Shown: one piece after another, positions 1-7,823 of the stretch | Numbering within the stretch: position 1 is the first letter of the stretch | How the letters are laid out: each line of letters begins with the position of its first letter | From: Denitratimonas sp037478135 | GTDB lineage: Bacteria > Pseudomonadota > Gammaproteobacteria > Xanthomonadales > Xanthomonadaceae | Direction of reading: 5' to 3' | Length of the DNA stretch: 64,000 nucleotides | Assembly: GCF_037478135.1 (NCBI RefSeq) | Contig: NZ_JBBHDV010000003.1 | Location: forward strand, 264,054 to 328,053 | Program-made: the position numbers and the translations under genes | The notes under the pieces: model-generated | What the model was told of the DNA's origin: nothing | What the model saw: only the letters and a program-made list of their open reading frames with translations | The model's database searches: none

Positions 1-2
1 AC

Positions 3-827
3 GTAGAGCTGAAGCGAAAGAGGGGACTTGCAGCCAAGGCTTGGGAACTTATTCATCCACGCAAGCAGAGGGTCACGAAAACGGACATCGCACGTTATGA
101 GGTGACGTGGAGTTCGGTACCTCACAGCGTATGCGCAGGTGCACAGAAGAATACAGCTGCATTCGCAAAAATGATTGGTGACCAGTGGTCCAAGGCCCCG
201 GAGGCTTTCGACAATGAATACTATAAGTCTGTTGTTGGTAAGGCCATTCTTACGCGTGCCTTGGATGGCGCGGTACCAAGCCAAGACTGGTATCCAGGTT
301 CCATGCTTCGACAGGTTGTCACCTATACGATCGCCCTCATTGCTGACCGACTCAGTGGGGTTAGTCGTGCAATGGACTTCGAAGCTGCATGGAGAGTACA
401 AACAGCCCCAAGCTACTTTATGGAGGAGGCTCTTCGCGTTGCCCAAGAGGTTGTGCCCTATCTTCAGGACATCCCGGCGGAGCAGGTTCGCAATCGACTC
501 GTTACAGAATGGGCCAAGAGAGAAGCTTGCTGGGTCCGGATACAAGAGTCCGATATCGTGCTCAGCGATGAGTTCGTGGCCCGTGCCAAGAAGCAAGCCG
601 CGAGAGAGGTTAAGGCAGTCTCATGGCCACAGAAAGCATATGGCTTATGGGCTGATGGAACATGGAAGCGTTTGATTGCTTGGGAGATGGAGCAGGGCGT
701 ACTTTCGCCCGGAGAGAAGGAGCTTGTGGAGCGTGCTGCAATTGCACATAGCTTTGGTTTTAAGGGTTTTCGCCTGCAGAAGCTGAAGGAGGCTTGGGAA
801 AGTGCAGTAAATGGCGGATTCGTTTGA
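3..827 (+). CDS. AIPR-family abortive infection protein, 3' part (5' end outside window)
   Basis: The frame is open from the left edge to the TGA at 825-827, so only the last 274 codons are present; the GTG at 102 lies inside the frame and is probably not the start. The visible part contains KRVTKTDIARYE-like, PHSVCAGAQKN and AFAKMIGDQW segments (about residues 22-60), followed by a helix-rich stretch with WYPGSMLRQVVTYTIAL. I recognise this order from the C-terminal half of AIPR proteins (abortive infection phage resistance, PF10592), which are about 550-600 residues long. The family is linked to phage defence and is often found beside restriction genes; its biochemical activity is not something I can read here. 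The family assignment rests on pattern recognition without an alignment. The missing half lies left of the window, where the rest of a defence locus could also be. Confidence 0.62.
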   Translation, partial: VELKRKRGLAAKAWELIHPRKQRVTKTDIARYEVTWSSVPHSVCAGAQKNTAAFAKMIGDQWSKAPEAFDNEYYKSVVGKAILTRALDGAVPSQDWYPGSMLRQVVTYTIALIADRLSGVSRAMDFEAAWRVQTAPSYFMEEALRVAQEVVPYLQDIPAEQVRNRLVTEWAKREACWVRIQESDIVLSDEFVARAKKQAAREVKAVSWPQKAYGLWADGTWKRLIAWEMEQGVLSPGEKELVERAAIAHSFGFKGFRLQKLKEAWESAVNGGFV

Positions 828-1352
828 CAAACCGGCGTGATTCGCAACAGCGTCACTCAACGCTGATCGCATTGGGTGCCGCCAGCGTGCTGCCAGCCCT
901 CGCAAAGTGCGCCCCGCGAGGACTAACAGCACCCACTGTGCGCCGTCTGCTCTACACGAACCCAGTCAGCGCACCCAAAATCTACGGTCTTCCGACCACA
1001 AACGGGTTCACTGTGAACCCGTTTGGGCGGCGCGATACCATCTGGCGCCATCTAAGGTGCCATCAGAGCCTCGACCAACAACAGCACCACTGTGGAACCG
1101 CTTGGTTGTCACTGGGTGCTGGAAGCCCTGCCAAATGCCGGCCGAAGCCAAGTTGCTGGATGCGTTCTGCAGGTGTCGGCGCACTAAATGAGTCAGTCGG
1201 ATCCTTCCAAGCGTGGCCGCCTAACCAAGCCAGGGGTTCACCGACGAAGGGTCGCAAGGCAAGATCTGTAGTTTTCCACTCTCTCACAACCGTCCGTGAT
1301 TTCGGGGTAGAACCCGCCGGTACGTCGCTCGTTGTAGATTGCCAGCCATTCC
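828..1352. other. Gene-free interval between AIPR gene and umuC
   Basis: About 520 bases with no convincing gene on either strand. The longest frames have no RBS and no recognisable motif. A short minus-strand stretch at 1238-1363 reads EEWLAIYNERRTGGFYP, faintly like the end of an IS3/IS481-type transposase, but it is too short and degenerate to call. Confidence 0.5.
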
Positions 1353-2603
1353 TCAGCACCTGGCTACCGGCAACTCAGCCACACAAGTCGTGTACCTAGA
1401 AGACAGGTGCTCTTGCCGCATCGCCCATGTCGGAACCGTCTTCCGCGCACTTGCAGCGAAGCCAGCTGTACCCCTCCCGTAGCGGCGATTGATCATGTCC
1501 ACCGTCGCCATCAGCCGGTCATCGCCTGCCGTAGGCTGTGAGAAGAGATCGCCTTGCAGGCTATCGGGACGCGCCAAGTCCATCAGCCAGACACCCGCCT
1601 TGCGGTACGCATACCCTGGGCGAAGGAAGCGCCCCCGCAGGATCTCCCGAAGTGAGGTAAGGATCAGTCGCGTGTCCGAGGTCGGGAGGTACAGGTTCAC
1701 TGTGCGTTGAGCGTGATGTTGGCGTTGCTCAGCCCGGAATACATCAGTACTGGCGAATACCCCCATGGCAGCCGCAACCAACCCCCTCGATCGGAGCTTT
1801 TCCGACGCTCGGGTGGCAAACGTGGCCAAGGCCTGTGCGATCGACTCAGGGCAATCCACTTGGGTGCCAAACGTCCTGCTCACCATGATCTGTTGGCGAT
1901 CGGCCTCAACCTCTTCAAAGCTGATGCACTGCTTCCCCTGCAATTCGCGCACGGTTCGCACCAACGTCACTCCCAAACACGACTGGATGGTGTCCAGTGG
2001 CGCATCACGCAGATCCATCGCGGTCTGGATGCCCATTTGGTGCAACTTGGCGGCAGTCTTCGGCCCCACGCCCCAAACATCGCCTACCGGAAACGTGGAC
2101 AGTGCTTGCTCGTATCGGACGGGGTCCGACACATCGAACACACCTGTACCCGACTTGGCGACTTTGTTCGCCAGTTTGGCCAGCGTCTTCGTAGGTCCAA
2201 CCCCAATGCAATTGGGGATCCCCGTCCATCGATGGATCCGGTTGCGGAGATCACGCACAAAAACATCACGCTCCTGGATGCCGGCAAGGTCGAGGAAAGA
2301 CTCGTCCACCGAGTACACCTCTACACGCGGCGCTGCTTCACGAAGGATCGCCACGACCCTTGAACTCATGTCACCGTACAGCGTGAAGTTGGCAGACCGG
2401 ATGCTTAGCTGCTTGCGTACGGCCTGTGGAATCTGATGGAGCGGCTGTCCCATTCGGACACCGAGCGCCTTGGCTTCATTGGTGCGGGCAATACAGCAGC
2501 CGTCATTGTTGCTCAACACAACAAGTGGCCGCCCACGAAGCTCCGGCTGGAATACCCGTTCGCAGCTCGCGTAGAAGTTGTTGCCATCCACCAGTGCGTA
2601 CAC
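1353..2603 (-). CDS. umuC: UmuC, catalytic subunit of DNA polymerase V (Y-family)
   Basis: Error-prone translesion DNA polymerase that works with processed UmuD (UmuD'2C) and RecA at stalled forks. The protein has 416 residues against 422 in E. coli. The N-terminus YALVDGNNFYASCERVF carries the metal-binding Asp6. YSVDESFLDL holds the catalytic Asp-Glu pair, GVGPTKTLAKLANKVA and WGVGPKTAAKL are the helix-hairpin-helix elements, and the end LSSRYTTCVAELP is typical of UmuC. I chose the GTG at 2603 because UmuC homology begins there, a GAGG lies about 8 bases upstream, and it sits 4 bases after the umuD stop. An upstream ATG at 2663 would add 20 unrelated residues overlapping umuD. It forms an operon with umuD. 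Its location among accessory genes suggests it may be mobile-element borne. Confidence 0.93.
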   Translation of the reverse strand: MYALVDGNNFYASCERVFQPELRGRPLVVLSNNDGCCIARTNEAKALGVRMGQPLHQIPQAVRKQLSIRSANFTLYGDMSSRVVAILREAAPRVEVYSVDESFLDLAGIQERDVFVRDLRNRIHRWTGIPNCIGVGPTKTLAKLANKVAKSGTGVFDVSDPVRYEQALSTFPVGDVWGVGPKTAAKLHQMGIQTAMDLRDAPLDTIQSCLGVTLVRTVRELQGKQCISFEEVEADRQQIMVSRTFGTQVDCPESIAQALATFATRASEKLRSRGLVAAAMGVFASTDVFRAEQRQHHAQRTVNLYLPTSDTRLILTSLREILRGRFLRPGYAYRKAGVWLMDLARPDSLQGDLFSQPTAGDDRLMATVDMINRRYGRGTAGFAASARKTVPTWAMRQEHLSSRYTTCVAELPVARC

Positions 2604-2607
2604 GCGA

Positions 2608-3090
2608 CTACCTCGGCTGCTTCCGGTGCGGATGAAGCATGCGGACCACACCGGTGACGGCAAACATCTCTACCTCCGTCTCCGCCGGCAGAACGATCTT
2701 CGCGTAGTCAGGATTACGCGAATGAAGCTCCATACGGCCACCAACCACCTTCAGAAGCTTGCATGTGGGTTGGTTGCCCTCCCATGTCGCCAGAACCAGC
2801 TGACCGCTTCGTACTTCCACCGAACGATCCACAATCAGGATGTCACCATCACAGATCCCCGCCAGCATCATGGAATCGCCCTCGGCCCGATAGAAAAAGG
2901 TTGCCGGCGCGTTGCTGATCAGCAATTCGTTGAGATCAATGCCGTCGTCTTGGAAGTCTTCCGTCGGTGACGGAAAGCCCAAGGCGGCCCTGATCCCACT
3001 GATGGGTAGACGTACTTGTCGGGGGTCAATGCGCGCTTTGCCTAGAAGCAGGGCGACCGCACCGGGGTGAGTGTGGGCATCAATGGTCAT
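2608..3090 (-). CDS. umuD: UmuD, self-cleaving subunit of DNA polymerase V
   Basis: LexA-like S24 peptidase that cleaves itself when bound to RecA filaments, giving UmuD', the partner of UmuC. The 160-residue protein is about 20 longer than E. coli UmuD at its N-terminus. The catalytic Ser is in AEGDSMM and the general-base Lys in QPTCKLLKV. GDILIVDRS and GQLVLATWEG follow the family pattern. The cleavage region reads IRAALGFPSPTEDF, so the residue before the scissile Gly is Leu where E. coli UmuD has Cys and LexA usually has Ala. I chose the ATG at 3090; the frame runs further upstream but that part is not UmuD-like. A 17-bp perfect palindrome 24 bases upstream is the likely operator. The stop lies 4 bases before the umuC GTG. 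Confidence 0.9.
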   Translation of the reverse strand: MTIDAHTHPGAVALLLGKARIDPRQVRLPISGIRAALGFPSPTEDFQDDGIDLNELLISNAPATFFYRAEGDSMMLAGICDGDILIVDRSVEVRSGQLVLATWEGNQPTCKLLKVVGGRMELHSRNPDYAKIVLPAETEVEMFAVTGVVRMLHPHRKQPR

Positions 3091-3113
3091 GACGCAGATG
3101 CTCCGGCAGTCCC

Positions 3114-3130
3114 GTCTCAGAAGCTGAGAC
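3114..3130. promoter_or_regulatory. Palindromic operator upstream of umuD
   Basis: GTCTCAGAAGCTGAGAC, two perfect 7-base arms around AAG, 24 bases upstream of the umuD ATG. Near-identical palindromes occur at 5703-5719 (transposase leader), 37910-37926 (upstream of recC) and 47352-47368. Since umuDC is a classical LexA target, I infer a LexA-type or other DNA-damage operator. It does not match the E. coli CTGT-N8-ACAG box. Confidence 0.6.
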
Positions 3131-3368
3131 GCGCAAAGGAAAGTGATGAGAAGTGCGAGGCCGGATCTACCTTGCACCAGCCTAGGCACACGCCCGCAAG
3201 GCGTACGGCCGGGGCATGAGGGTGTTGTGCTGACCCCGCCTCGGCACACTACCAGCGTTCTCTTGCCCCCGCTAAGAGTTTTCCTACCCGCCGTTCCCAC
3301 CATCCCCGATGCCCAATCTCATCCATGAAGAAGATGATGGCCCCAGACCCTGATCACTGGAGCCGACC
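3131..3368. other. Intergenic region, divergent umuDC / small ORF
   Basis: About 240 bases that must hold the promoters of umuDC (leftward, with the palindrome at 3114-3130) and possibly of the small gene at 3369. No other structure stands out. Confidence 0.4.
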
Positions 3369-3635
3369 ATGGACCCGACCCTGCTGTCTTTGTGTCAACG
3401 TGACGAGATGCTTGCCTTGCTTGCCGATGCGCGCCGGGCACACGCGCAGGGAGACCGGCAGGCCGGTTTTGTCGAGGCGTGGATGACCCAGGCCTTGGAA
3501 GCCATGGGACAGGTCACCACCGCTCCAGTAGAGAAGGCACCCAGCGCTCCGTATCCCGGGTCGCGTGCGGACACCAAGCTGTATTCGACCAGGCCATTGC
3601 TGGCGAGGAACCCTCCTAGCTCGGAACAGGCCTGA
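3369..3635 (+). CDS. Small hypothetical protein (88 aa)
   Basis: Not recognised. The 88 residues begin MDPTLLSLCQRDEMLALLADARRAHAQG and form two Ala/Leu-rich amphipathic helices in the first 50 residues, then a Pro/Ser-rich tail. A GGAG lies 6 bases upstream of the ATG, which supports translation. It sits between umuD (divergent) and the SRAP gene on the same strand, so it may be co-transcribed with that gene, about 90 bases downstream. No transmembrane segment, signal peptide or catalytic motif is visible. It could be a small accessory or DNA-repair-linked protein, but nothing in the sequence shows a function. Confidence 0.5.
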   Translation: MDPTLLSLCQRDEMLALLADARRAHAQGDRQAGFVEAWMTQALEAMGQVTTAPVEKAPSAPYPGSRADTKLYSTRPLLARNPPSSEQA

Positions 3636-3728
3636 CGCTGACGACAGGTTCGTCACGTGGCTCGCGAAAGCCAAGGCGCAAGCCCTTTCGGGTAACGTAG
3701 AACTCCCCCAGCACCCGGAGTCATGCCC

Positions 3729-4661
3729 ATGTGCTACTCAGCCCAGGTCCACGCCGAGCACAAGAAGTTCCAGCGCACGACAGGCGCCAGCATGGACATC
3801 AAGGACTACGTGCGTCTGTTCTGGCAGGCAAGCGGCCCAGGTGACGGAGACAGACGCCCAAGGGTTCCGCGTGCGATGGAGATCGGCTTCCTGCGCGATG
3901 GTCCGACCGAGATCGCCGACCTGATACGACAGTGGGATGCAATCGAGGTCACAGCGCTGGAGCAGGAGATGTTCCGCCAGCGTCGCCGCGTGGCAGATGC
4001 CGAGCGGACACTGAAGATCCGGATAACGAAGAAGGCGCAGGAGGATGTGCGCATCGGTGGCAACAAAGTGGACCAGGCCAAAGCCCGGATCGCCACACTC
4101 AAGCGCACTGAACCCATGCCTTCGGATACCCGCATCTTCCCCGGCCACTATTGCCATGTACTTGTCAGCGAAGGCGGCCAGCGTGTGATACGCCCAATGC
4201 GCTACCAGTGCCGCCCAGCAGGCAAACCTTCCAGCTACGACAAGCGCTACCCGGGCACGTACAACGCTCGCAGGGACAATCTGAAAGGCTTCTGGAAGCA
4301 CCAGTTCGGCCACACCCATGGCCTGCTAATCGCGGACGTGTTCTTCGAGAACGTCGAAGTGGAGGGGCAGAACAAGGTCCTGGCCTTCACCCCACGCACC
4401 GGCGAGCCGATGCTGATCGCCTGTCTCTGGTCACAGTGGAGAGATCCGAAGGGTGAAGAACCCGACCTCTACTCGTTCGCGGCGATCACCGATGCGCCCG
4501 AACCCGAAGTCGCCGCTGCCGGGCACGACCGCACCATCATCAACATCAAGCCCGAGCACGTGGATGCCTGGCTGAACCCGGACCCGGCCAACCTGGATGC
4601 GCTGTACGCGATCTTTGATGACCGACAGCACCCGTACTACGAGCATCGGTTGGTGGCGTAG
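3729..4661 (+). CDS. SRAP-family protein (YedK/HMCES-like abasic-site shield)
   Basis: SRAP proteins form a thiazolidine crosslink through the N-terminal Cys with abasic sites in single-stranded DNA and protect them during replication. I start at the ATG at 3729 because it puts Cys at position 2 (MCYSAQ), which the chemistry requires; the ATG at 3723 would bury it. The other active-site residues can be placed: Asn179 in YNARRDN, Glu207 in VFFENV and His266 in GHDRTI. The protein has 310 residues against about 220 in YedK. The extra part is an Arg/Glu/Ala-rich, probably coiled-coil insertion at about residues 50-130, so this is a long-form SRAP. It lies next to umuDC, which fits the known link of SRAP genes with SOS-regulated loci. 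No palindrome of the umuD type is seen directly upstream. Confidence 0.82.
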   Translation: MCYSAQVHAEHKKFQRTTGASMDIKDYVRLFWQASGPGDGDRRPRVPRAMEIGFLRDGPTEIADLIRQWDAIEVTALEQEMFRQRRRVADAERTLKIRITKKAQEDVRIGGNKVDQAKARIATLKRTEPMPSDTRIFPGHYCHVLVSEGGQRVIRPMRYQCRPAGKPSSYDKRYPGTYNARRDNLKGFWKHQFGHTHGLLIADVFFENVEVEGQNKVLAFTPRTGEPMLIACLWSQWRDPKGEEPDLYSFAAITDAPEPEVAAAGHDRTIINIKPEHVDAWLNPDPANLDALYAIFDDRQHPYYEHRLVA

Positions 4662-4676
4662 GGCGGTATAAGGGCT

Positions 4677-4700
4677 CCTGATTAGCCCCATCCCTCAGCC
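4677..4700. repeat. Left terminal inverted repeat of the IS1595-family element
   Basis: 24 bases starting CCTGATTAGCCCC, exactly complementary to 5724-5747. Confidence 0.92.
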
Positions 4701-5657
4701 ATGAAAGTTGTTCGCCAAGCGCAGAACCCGCTCCGGACAAGGCTTGCAGCGCGTCAGCGCCGTCGCCAGCCGTGGCAGCATGTCGCGCAGGCGGAATCTG
4801 CGGTTGAAGCGATACGCAGCTTCGGCCAGGTAGCGACGCGCGTACTTGGCCTGACGCACCGCGTGGTACACGCCGCTGATGGCACGCTTGGCGTTGGCCA
4901 GCACCACATTCGCCCAACACGCGCCTTTGGCCTGCGTCGCGGCGCGACCACCGCCGGTGACCAATGTGGTGTGTGCGTGCCCGGCTTCTTCCAGTTGCCG
5001 GAAACAGGCCAGGCCATCGGTATATACCTCGCATTCCGGTTCCAGCCGGCGCTCGATCCAGTCCCGGAGCGACGCGTTGTCGAACGCCTTCACAGGTTCG
5101 ATCACGGCGAAGACGGGGTATTCTAGGTTCTCGTCCGTCTGTACGGCGATGAGGAAGGGCTGCTTGTTCTCCGATCCGCGCCCGGGCTTGCCACCGTTGC
5201 GCTCACCGCCCAGGTAGGCGTCGTCGATCTGTACGAAACCCTTGAGTTTCCTGGGTTCTTCCCGCTCCAACATGGCCTGCATGATCTTGTGCTTGAGCCG
5301 CCAGGCGGCCTTGTAGTTCACCCCCAGGTGGCGCATGAGCTCCAGCGCCGCCATGTTGGTCTTGGTCGCAGTGAGCAGGTAGATCGCCTGAAACCACGTG
5401 GTCAGCGGCAATCGGGTGGAGGCGAGCAAGGTGCCGCTGGTCAGCGTGGTCTGATGGCGACAGGCGCGGCATTGGTAGTACACCGTCGCTCCACGCCGGA
5501 AGCGCGAGCGGGTTCGGCCCTCGCACTTCGGGCAACGAAACCCCTGCGGCCAACGCCACTGATACAAGGCCCGGTAGCACTTGGCCTCGGTGCCATAGCG
5601 TTGGATGAACTCGTTCATCGACAACCCGTGTTGGAACTGCACGACATTGATGCCCAT
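4695..5657 (-). CDS. IS1595-family (ISXO2-like) transposase
   Basis: A DDE-type transposase of 320 residues. The N-terminal zinc ribbon has CPKC at 42-45 and CRAC at 63-66. The ISXO2-like catalytic domain starts at about 140: first Asp in FVQIDDAYLGG (about 145), second Asp in YTDGL (214), and the acidic residue near RRYLAEAAYRFNRR (about 279). The AYRFNRR ending is typical of the family. The frame is intact, so the element may be active. The ATG at 5657 follows AGGAGGAGG with good spacing. The leader contains a GTCTCA-N5-TGAGAC palindrome (5703-5719) of the kind found before umuD and recC, suggesting that transposase expression is under the same control. Confidence 0.93.
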   Translation of the reverse strand: MGINVVQFQHGLSMNEFIQRYGTEAKCYRALYQWRWPQGFRCPKCEGRTRSRFRRGATVYYQCRACRHQTTLTSGTLLASTRLPLTTWFQAIYLLTATKTNMAALELMRHLGVNYKAAWRLKHKIMQAMLEREEPRKLKGFVQIDDAYLGGERNGGKPGRGSENKQPFLIAVQTDENLEYPVFAVIEPVKAFDNASLRDWIERRLEPECEVYTDGLACFRQLEEAGHAHTTLVTGGGRAATQAKGACWANVVLANAKRAISGVYHAVRQAKYARRYLAEAAYRFNRRFRLRDMLPRLATALTRCKPCPERVLRLANNFHG

Positions 5658-5702
5658 GTCCCTCCTCCTGCGTGTTCGGCGGGGGCATCGTCTCGCAGCG
5701 GC

Positions 5703-5719
5703 GTCTCATATCCTGAGAC
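5703..5719. promoter_or_regulatory. Palindromic operator in the transposase leader
   Basis: GTCTCATATCCTGAGAC lies 46 bases upstream of the transposase ATG and inside the IS boundaries. The 6-base arms are identical to those of the umuD site at 3114-3130. Inference: the IS carries, or has captured, the operator used by host DNA-repair genes. Confidence 0.5.
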
Positions 5720-5723
5720 GGCC

Positions 5724-5747
5724 GGCTGAGGGATGGGGCTAATCAGG
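5724..5747. repeat. Right terminal inverted repeat of the IS1595-family element
   Basis: 24 bases ending GGGGCTAATCAGG, a perfect inverted copy of 4677-4700. Confidence 0.92.
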
Positions 5748-5841
5748 TCGCTGTTAGGGGTGTTTGCGCGACTGGTGTATTTTTAGAAATACTCGGCCGG
5801 AGATTGGTTGGTCTGGTTCTGCCCTCATTCCGTACTTGCTT

Positions 5842-6774
5842 TTAGATAGTTTTAAGCCTTCTAATTATTTCAACCGGTCGCCTAGATGCGGAAGAACTCG
5901 CTGCCAAGATACTCACATCGTCATCAGGCGTAAGTGAGTTTATCTCTGGGAGGGCGTTGCTGGTGGCGATAATTGGTGCCTGCGATCTGCTGCTGGGCTG
6001 TATTAGTACAGCGTCATAGCACTGATCTACAAGTTCACTAATTACTCGTGGAGATGTCTCTGCTGTCAGTACGAGGCTCGAAGTATTCTTAGCGTCTTCA
6101 GTTCCCGAGAGGGATGGGGCGGACATGGGGCGCTGGATTTGTAATCCGTTATTCAAGTTATCTGAGTATAATTCTGAATTGATAGTTGGGCTTTTCGTCT
6201 CGATGGTGAGTCTCTGGGGGGTGCTCGGTGGAGTGTTGGGCTCTGATTCCGCATGCTTCTGGCGTGGATGCTGCGTCGATTTTGGTGTTGTTGGTTGGTC
6301 GGTTTCCGCAGGTTGTGTTGTGTAATTGAGCGTAACGCACGAGTGTACGCTTGGCTCCGCTGCATGGTTCTCCGCCACCCCGAGGTCGACGTCCATGATC
6401 GGAGCCTTTCGCTCAAGAGAGTCAGCTTGCGCTTGGGTCGAGGAGTTCAGCTCGTCGGGGAAGTAGGAGGCCTCGGAGTTTGTCTCTCTTCTGATCTTGG
6501 CGAGAATCTGATCCAGATCGTGTGGTTTATTCGTCAGCACTTTAAATGAGACTGTCGCGTAGCCAGCGGCAAAGATGGGGCCTGTGGCATCGGGACCACT
6601 GTCAATCCAGATTTTTGCGCAAGGGTATGCGCGGTTAAGTTTTGGGATGATATCCATTGGAGTCATGGCAGCCAAGCGAGCGAGTTCCGTGCTCGTGATC
6701 AAGCCATGATCTGCTGGAATCGAAAGGCCTTTCAGGCGAATTTCAATCTTTCCTTTCATTTTTTTCTGGTCCAT
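5842..6774 (-). CDS. Unknown protein with disordered Ser/Thr/Pro-rich C-terminal half (310 aa)
   Basis: Not recognised. Residues 1-105 look folded, with short alternating hydrophobic segments (KIEIRLKGLSIPADHGLI, YATVSFKVLTNKPHDLDQIL). From about 110 to the end the protein is rich in Ser, Thr, Pro, Gln and Asn and is probably disordered, with a basic tail ending RRPVEIIRRLKTI. AAGGA lies 5 bases before the ATG, and the start is only 7 bases after the stop of the upstream gene at 6782, so the two form an operon. Base composition is clearly more AT-rich than in the selenium/molybdenum block, a sign of transfer. No catalytic or membrane motif is visible. It lies downstream of the giant recombinase gene on the same strand. 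Confidence 0.6.
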   Translation of the reverse strand: MDQKKMKGKIEIRLKGLSIPADHGLITSTELARLAAMTPMDIIPKLNRAYPCAKIWIDSGPDATGPIFAAGYATVSFKVLTNKPHDLDQILAKIRRETNSEASYFPDELNSSTQAQADSLERKAPIMDVDLGVAENHAAEPSVHSCVTLNYTTQPAETDQPTTPKSTQHPRQKHAESEPNTPPSTPQRLTIETKSPTINSELYSDNLNNGLQIQRPMSAPSLSGTEDAKNTSSLVLTAETSPRVISELVDQCYDAVLIQPSSRSQAPIIATSNALPEINSLTPDDDVSILAASSSASRRPVEIIRRLKTI

Positions 6775-6781
6775 TTTGTCC

Positions 6782-7558
6782 TTAATCGGTGATTATTCGA
6801 CAAGTGCCGATGTTGCGAGAGTCTGCGTCGGAGTAAGTCAGTATGTCGCCGGGTTGGATTCGGTTGTTATATGCATCATTGGGAATAAATACCACTTTGC
6901 CGGACCGCAGGATGATCAGCTTCCCTCGTTGGACGCTCTGTGCGAATCTTTTATCCGGGGGGGAGCAGGTGCCGGGAATAATTTCCATCAGTGAGGGGAA
7001 CAGCTGGTTGCGTGCTGGCATCGTAACTGTAAGCAGTGGTCCTTTCGCGGTGCCCCCCGTGATTTGATAGCTACTGGTTCGTGCGCACTTTTTTGTCCAT
7101 GCGATGTAGTTGGTGTCTATAGTTGCCGCATCCATCGTGGTAATCCCATGTTGGTGGGCCAGCTGCGCTGCGACCTGTTGTGCTATAGCGAAATGGTTTC
7201 CATCGTTATCGGTTGTGTCGGAGCTATCCCCTGTAACGGTAATTAGTCTCGCTCGCGCCCATTTTTGAAAGCCATCGAGTATCGTGCATACGGCCCCTAT
7301 CGGGGCTGGGGTTAATAGATCGGCACGGGTCAAAATTAGCACCCGGTCGCTGCTCACGTAATAGACATCACCCAAGTGGTGGCCGAAAAAAATGGTGATG
7401 AGCTGGCCCATAGCATGTGTTGATGTCAGCGCTTGCCGCCAATCTCGGTAAGATGCAGGCGGTCGCTGATCGCGTGTTGGTGCTACGGATGCCACGGCGA
7501 TCATGTTGTGCTGCGAATCCTGTAGGTGATTTGCATCGAGTGGATAGATTTTATGCAT
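6782..7558 (-). CDS. Unknown protein, first gene of a two-gene operon (258 aa)
   Basis: Not recognised. I start at the ATG at 7558, which is preceded by GGAG at 8 bases; the longer frame upstream is Pro/Arg-rich and crosses the G-run region, which does not look coding. The protein starts MHKIYPLDANHLQDSQ and alternates hydrophobic strands and loops (MGQLITIFFGHHLGDVYYV, DRVLILTRADLLTPAPIG, GKLIILRSGKVVFIPNDAY), suggesting a mixed alpha/beta fold. No signal peptide or transmembrane helix is evident. Composition is AT-richer than the core genes. It is followed after 7 bases by the gene ending at 5842 and preceded by a 635-bp structured non-coding region that separates it from the giant recombinase gene. 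Confidence 0.6.
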   Translation of the reverse strand: MHKIYPLDANHLQDSQHNMIAVASVAPTRDQRPPASYRDWRQALTSTHAMGQLITIFFGHHLGDVYYVSSDRVLILTRADLLTPAPIGAVCTILDGFQKWARARLITVTGDSSDTTDNDGNHFAIAQQVAAQLAHQHGITTMDAATIDTNYIAWTKKCARTSSYQITGGTAKGPLLTVTMPARNQLFPSLMEIIPGTCSPPDKRFAQSVQRGKLIILRSGKVVFIPNDAYNNRIQPGDILTYSDADSRNIGTCRIITD

Positions 7559-7659
7559 TTTCGATTCTCCACATGGGTAATGGATGAGGGCCGTCGATCT
7601 GCGACACATGGTTGGAGGTACACCGCCTGCGGCGACGCGCGTATGCCTTCGCTGGATAA

Positions 7660-7688
7660 GGGAGGGGCTTTGGGTGGGTGGGGGGGGG
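7660..7688 (+). repeat. G-quadruplex-forming G-tract cluster
   Basis: The plus strand has G runs of 3, 4, 3, 3 and 9 bases separated by loops of A, CTTT, T and T. This satisfies the G3+N1-7 rule with five tracts. It lies about 100-130 bases upstream of the ATG at 7558, in the presumed leader or promoter of the unknown operon; the leftward transcript would carry the C-rich strand. Confidence 0.75.
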
Positions 7689-7823
7689 CTGATGATCGGC
7701 ATCTGCCCTAGATCTTGAGGCGCACGCAGCGGTCCACTGCGGCAGTGACTTACAGCTACATGCGATTGGGGCAAGTCCGCCCGTCACGAGCGCCCCCAGC
7801 AAGGTCGTACTTGGTTATCTCAA

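Larger units (their letters stand above)
4677..5747. mobile_element. IS1595-family insertion sequence
   Basis: A complete 1071-bp element with perfect 24-bp terminal inverted repeats (4677-4700 and 5724-5747) and one transposase gene on the minus strand. The gene's stop codon lies inside the left repeat. The IS1595 family normally makes 8-bp target duplications, but the flanks here (TAAGGGCT left, TCGCTGTT right) do not match, so the original duplication was lost or the two flanks were joined by rearrangement. The element separates the SRAP gene from the unknown gene at 5842. Confidence 0.9.

Noticed and set aside
1238..1363. Possible IS3/IS481-like transposase remnant on the minus strand.
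   Set aside because: Only about 40 codons with a weak W..IYN.RR resemblance and no element ends; not enough for a call.
794..1399. 201-codon plus-strand frame downstream of the AIPR gene.
   Set aside because: No RBS, no motif, Arg/Pro/Ser-rich, and it runs into the end of umuC on the other strand.
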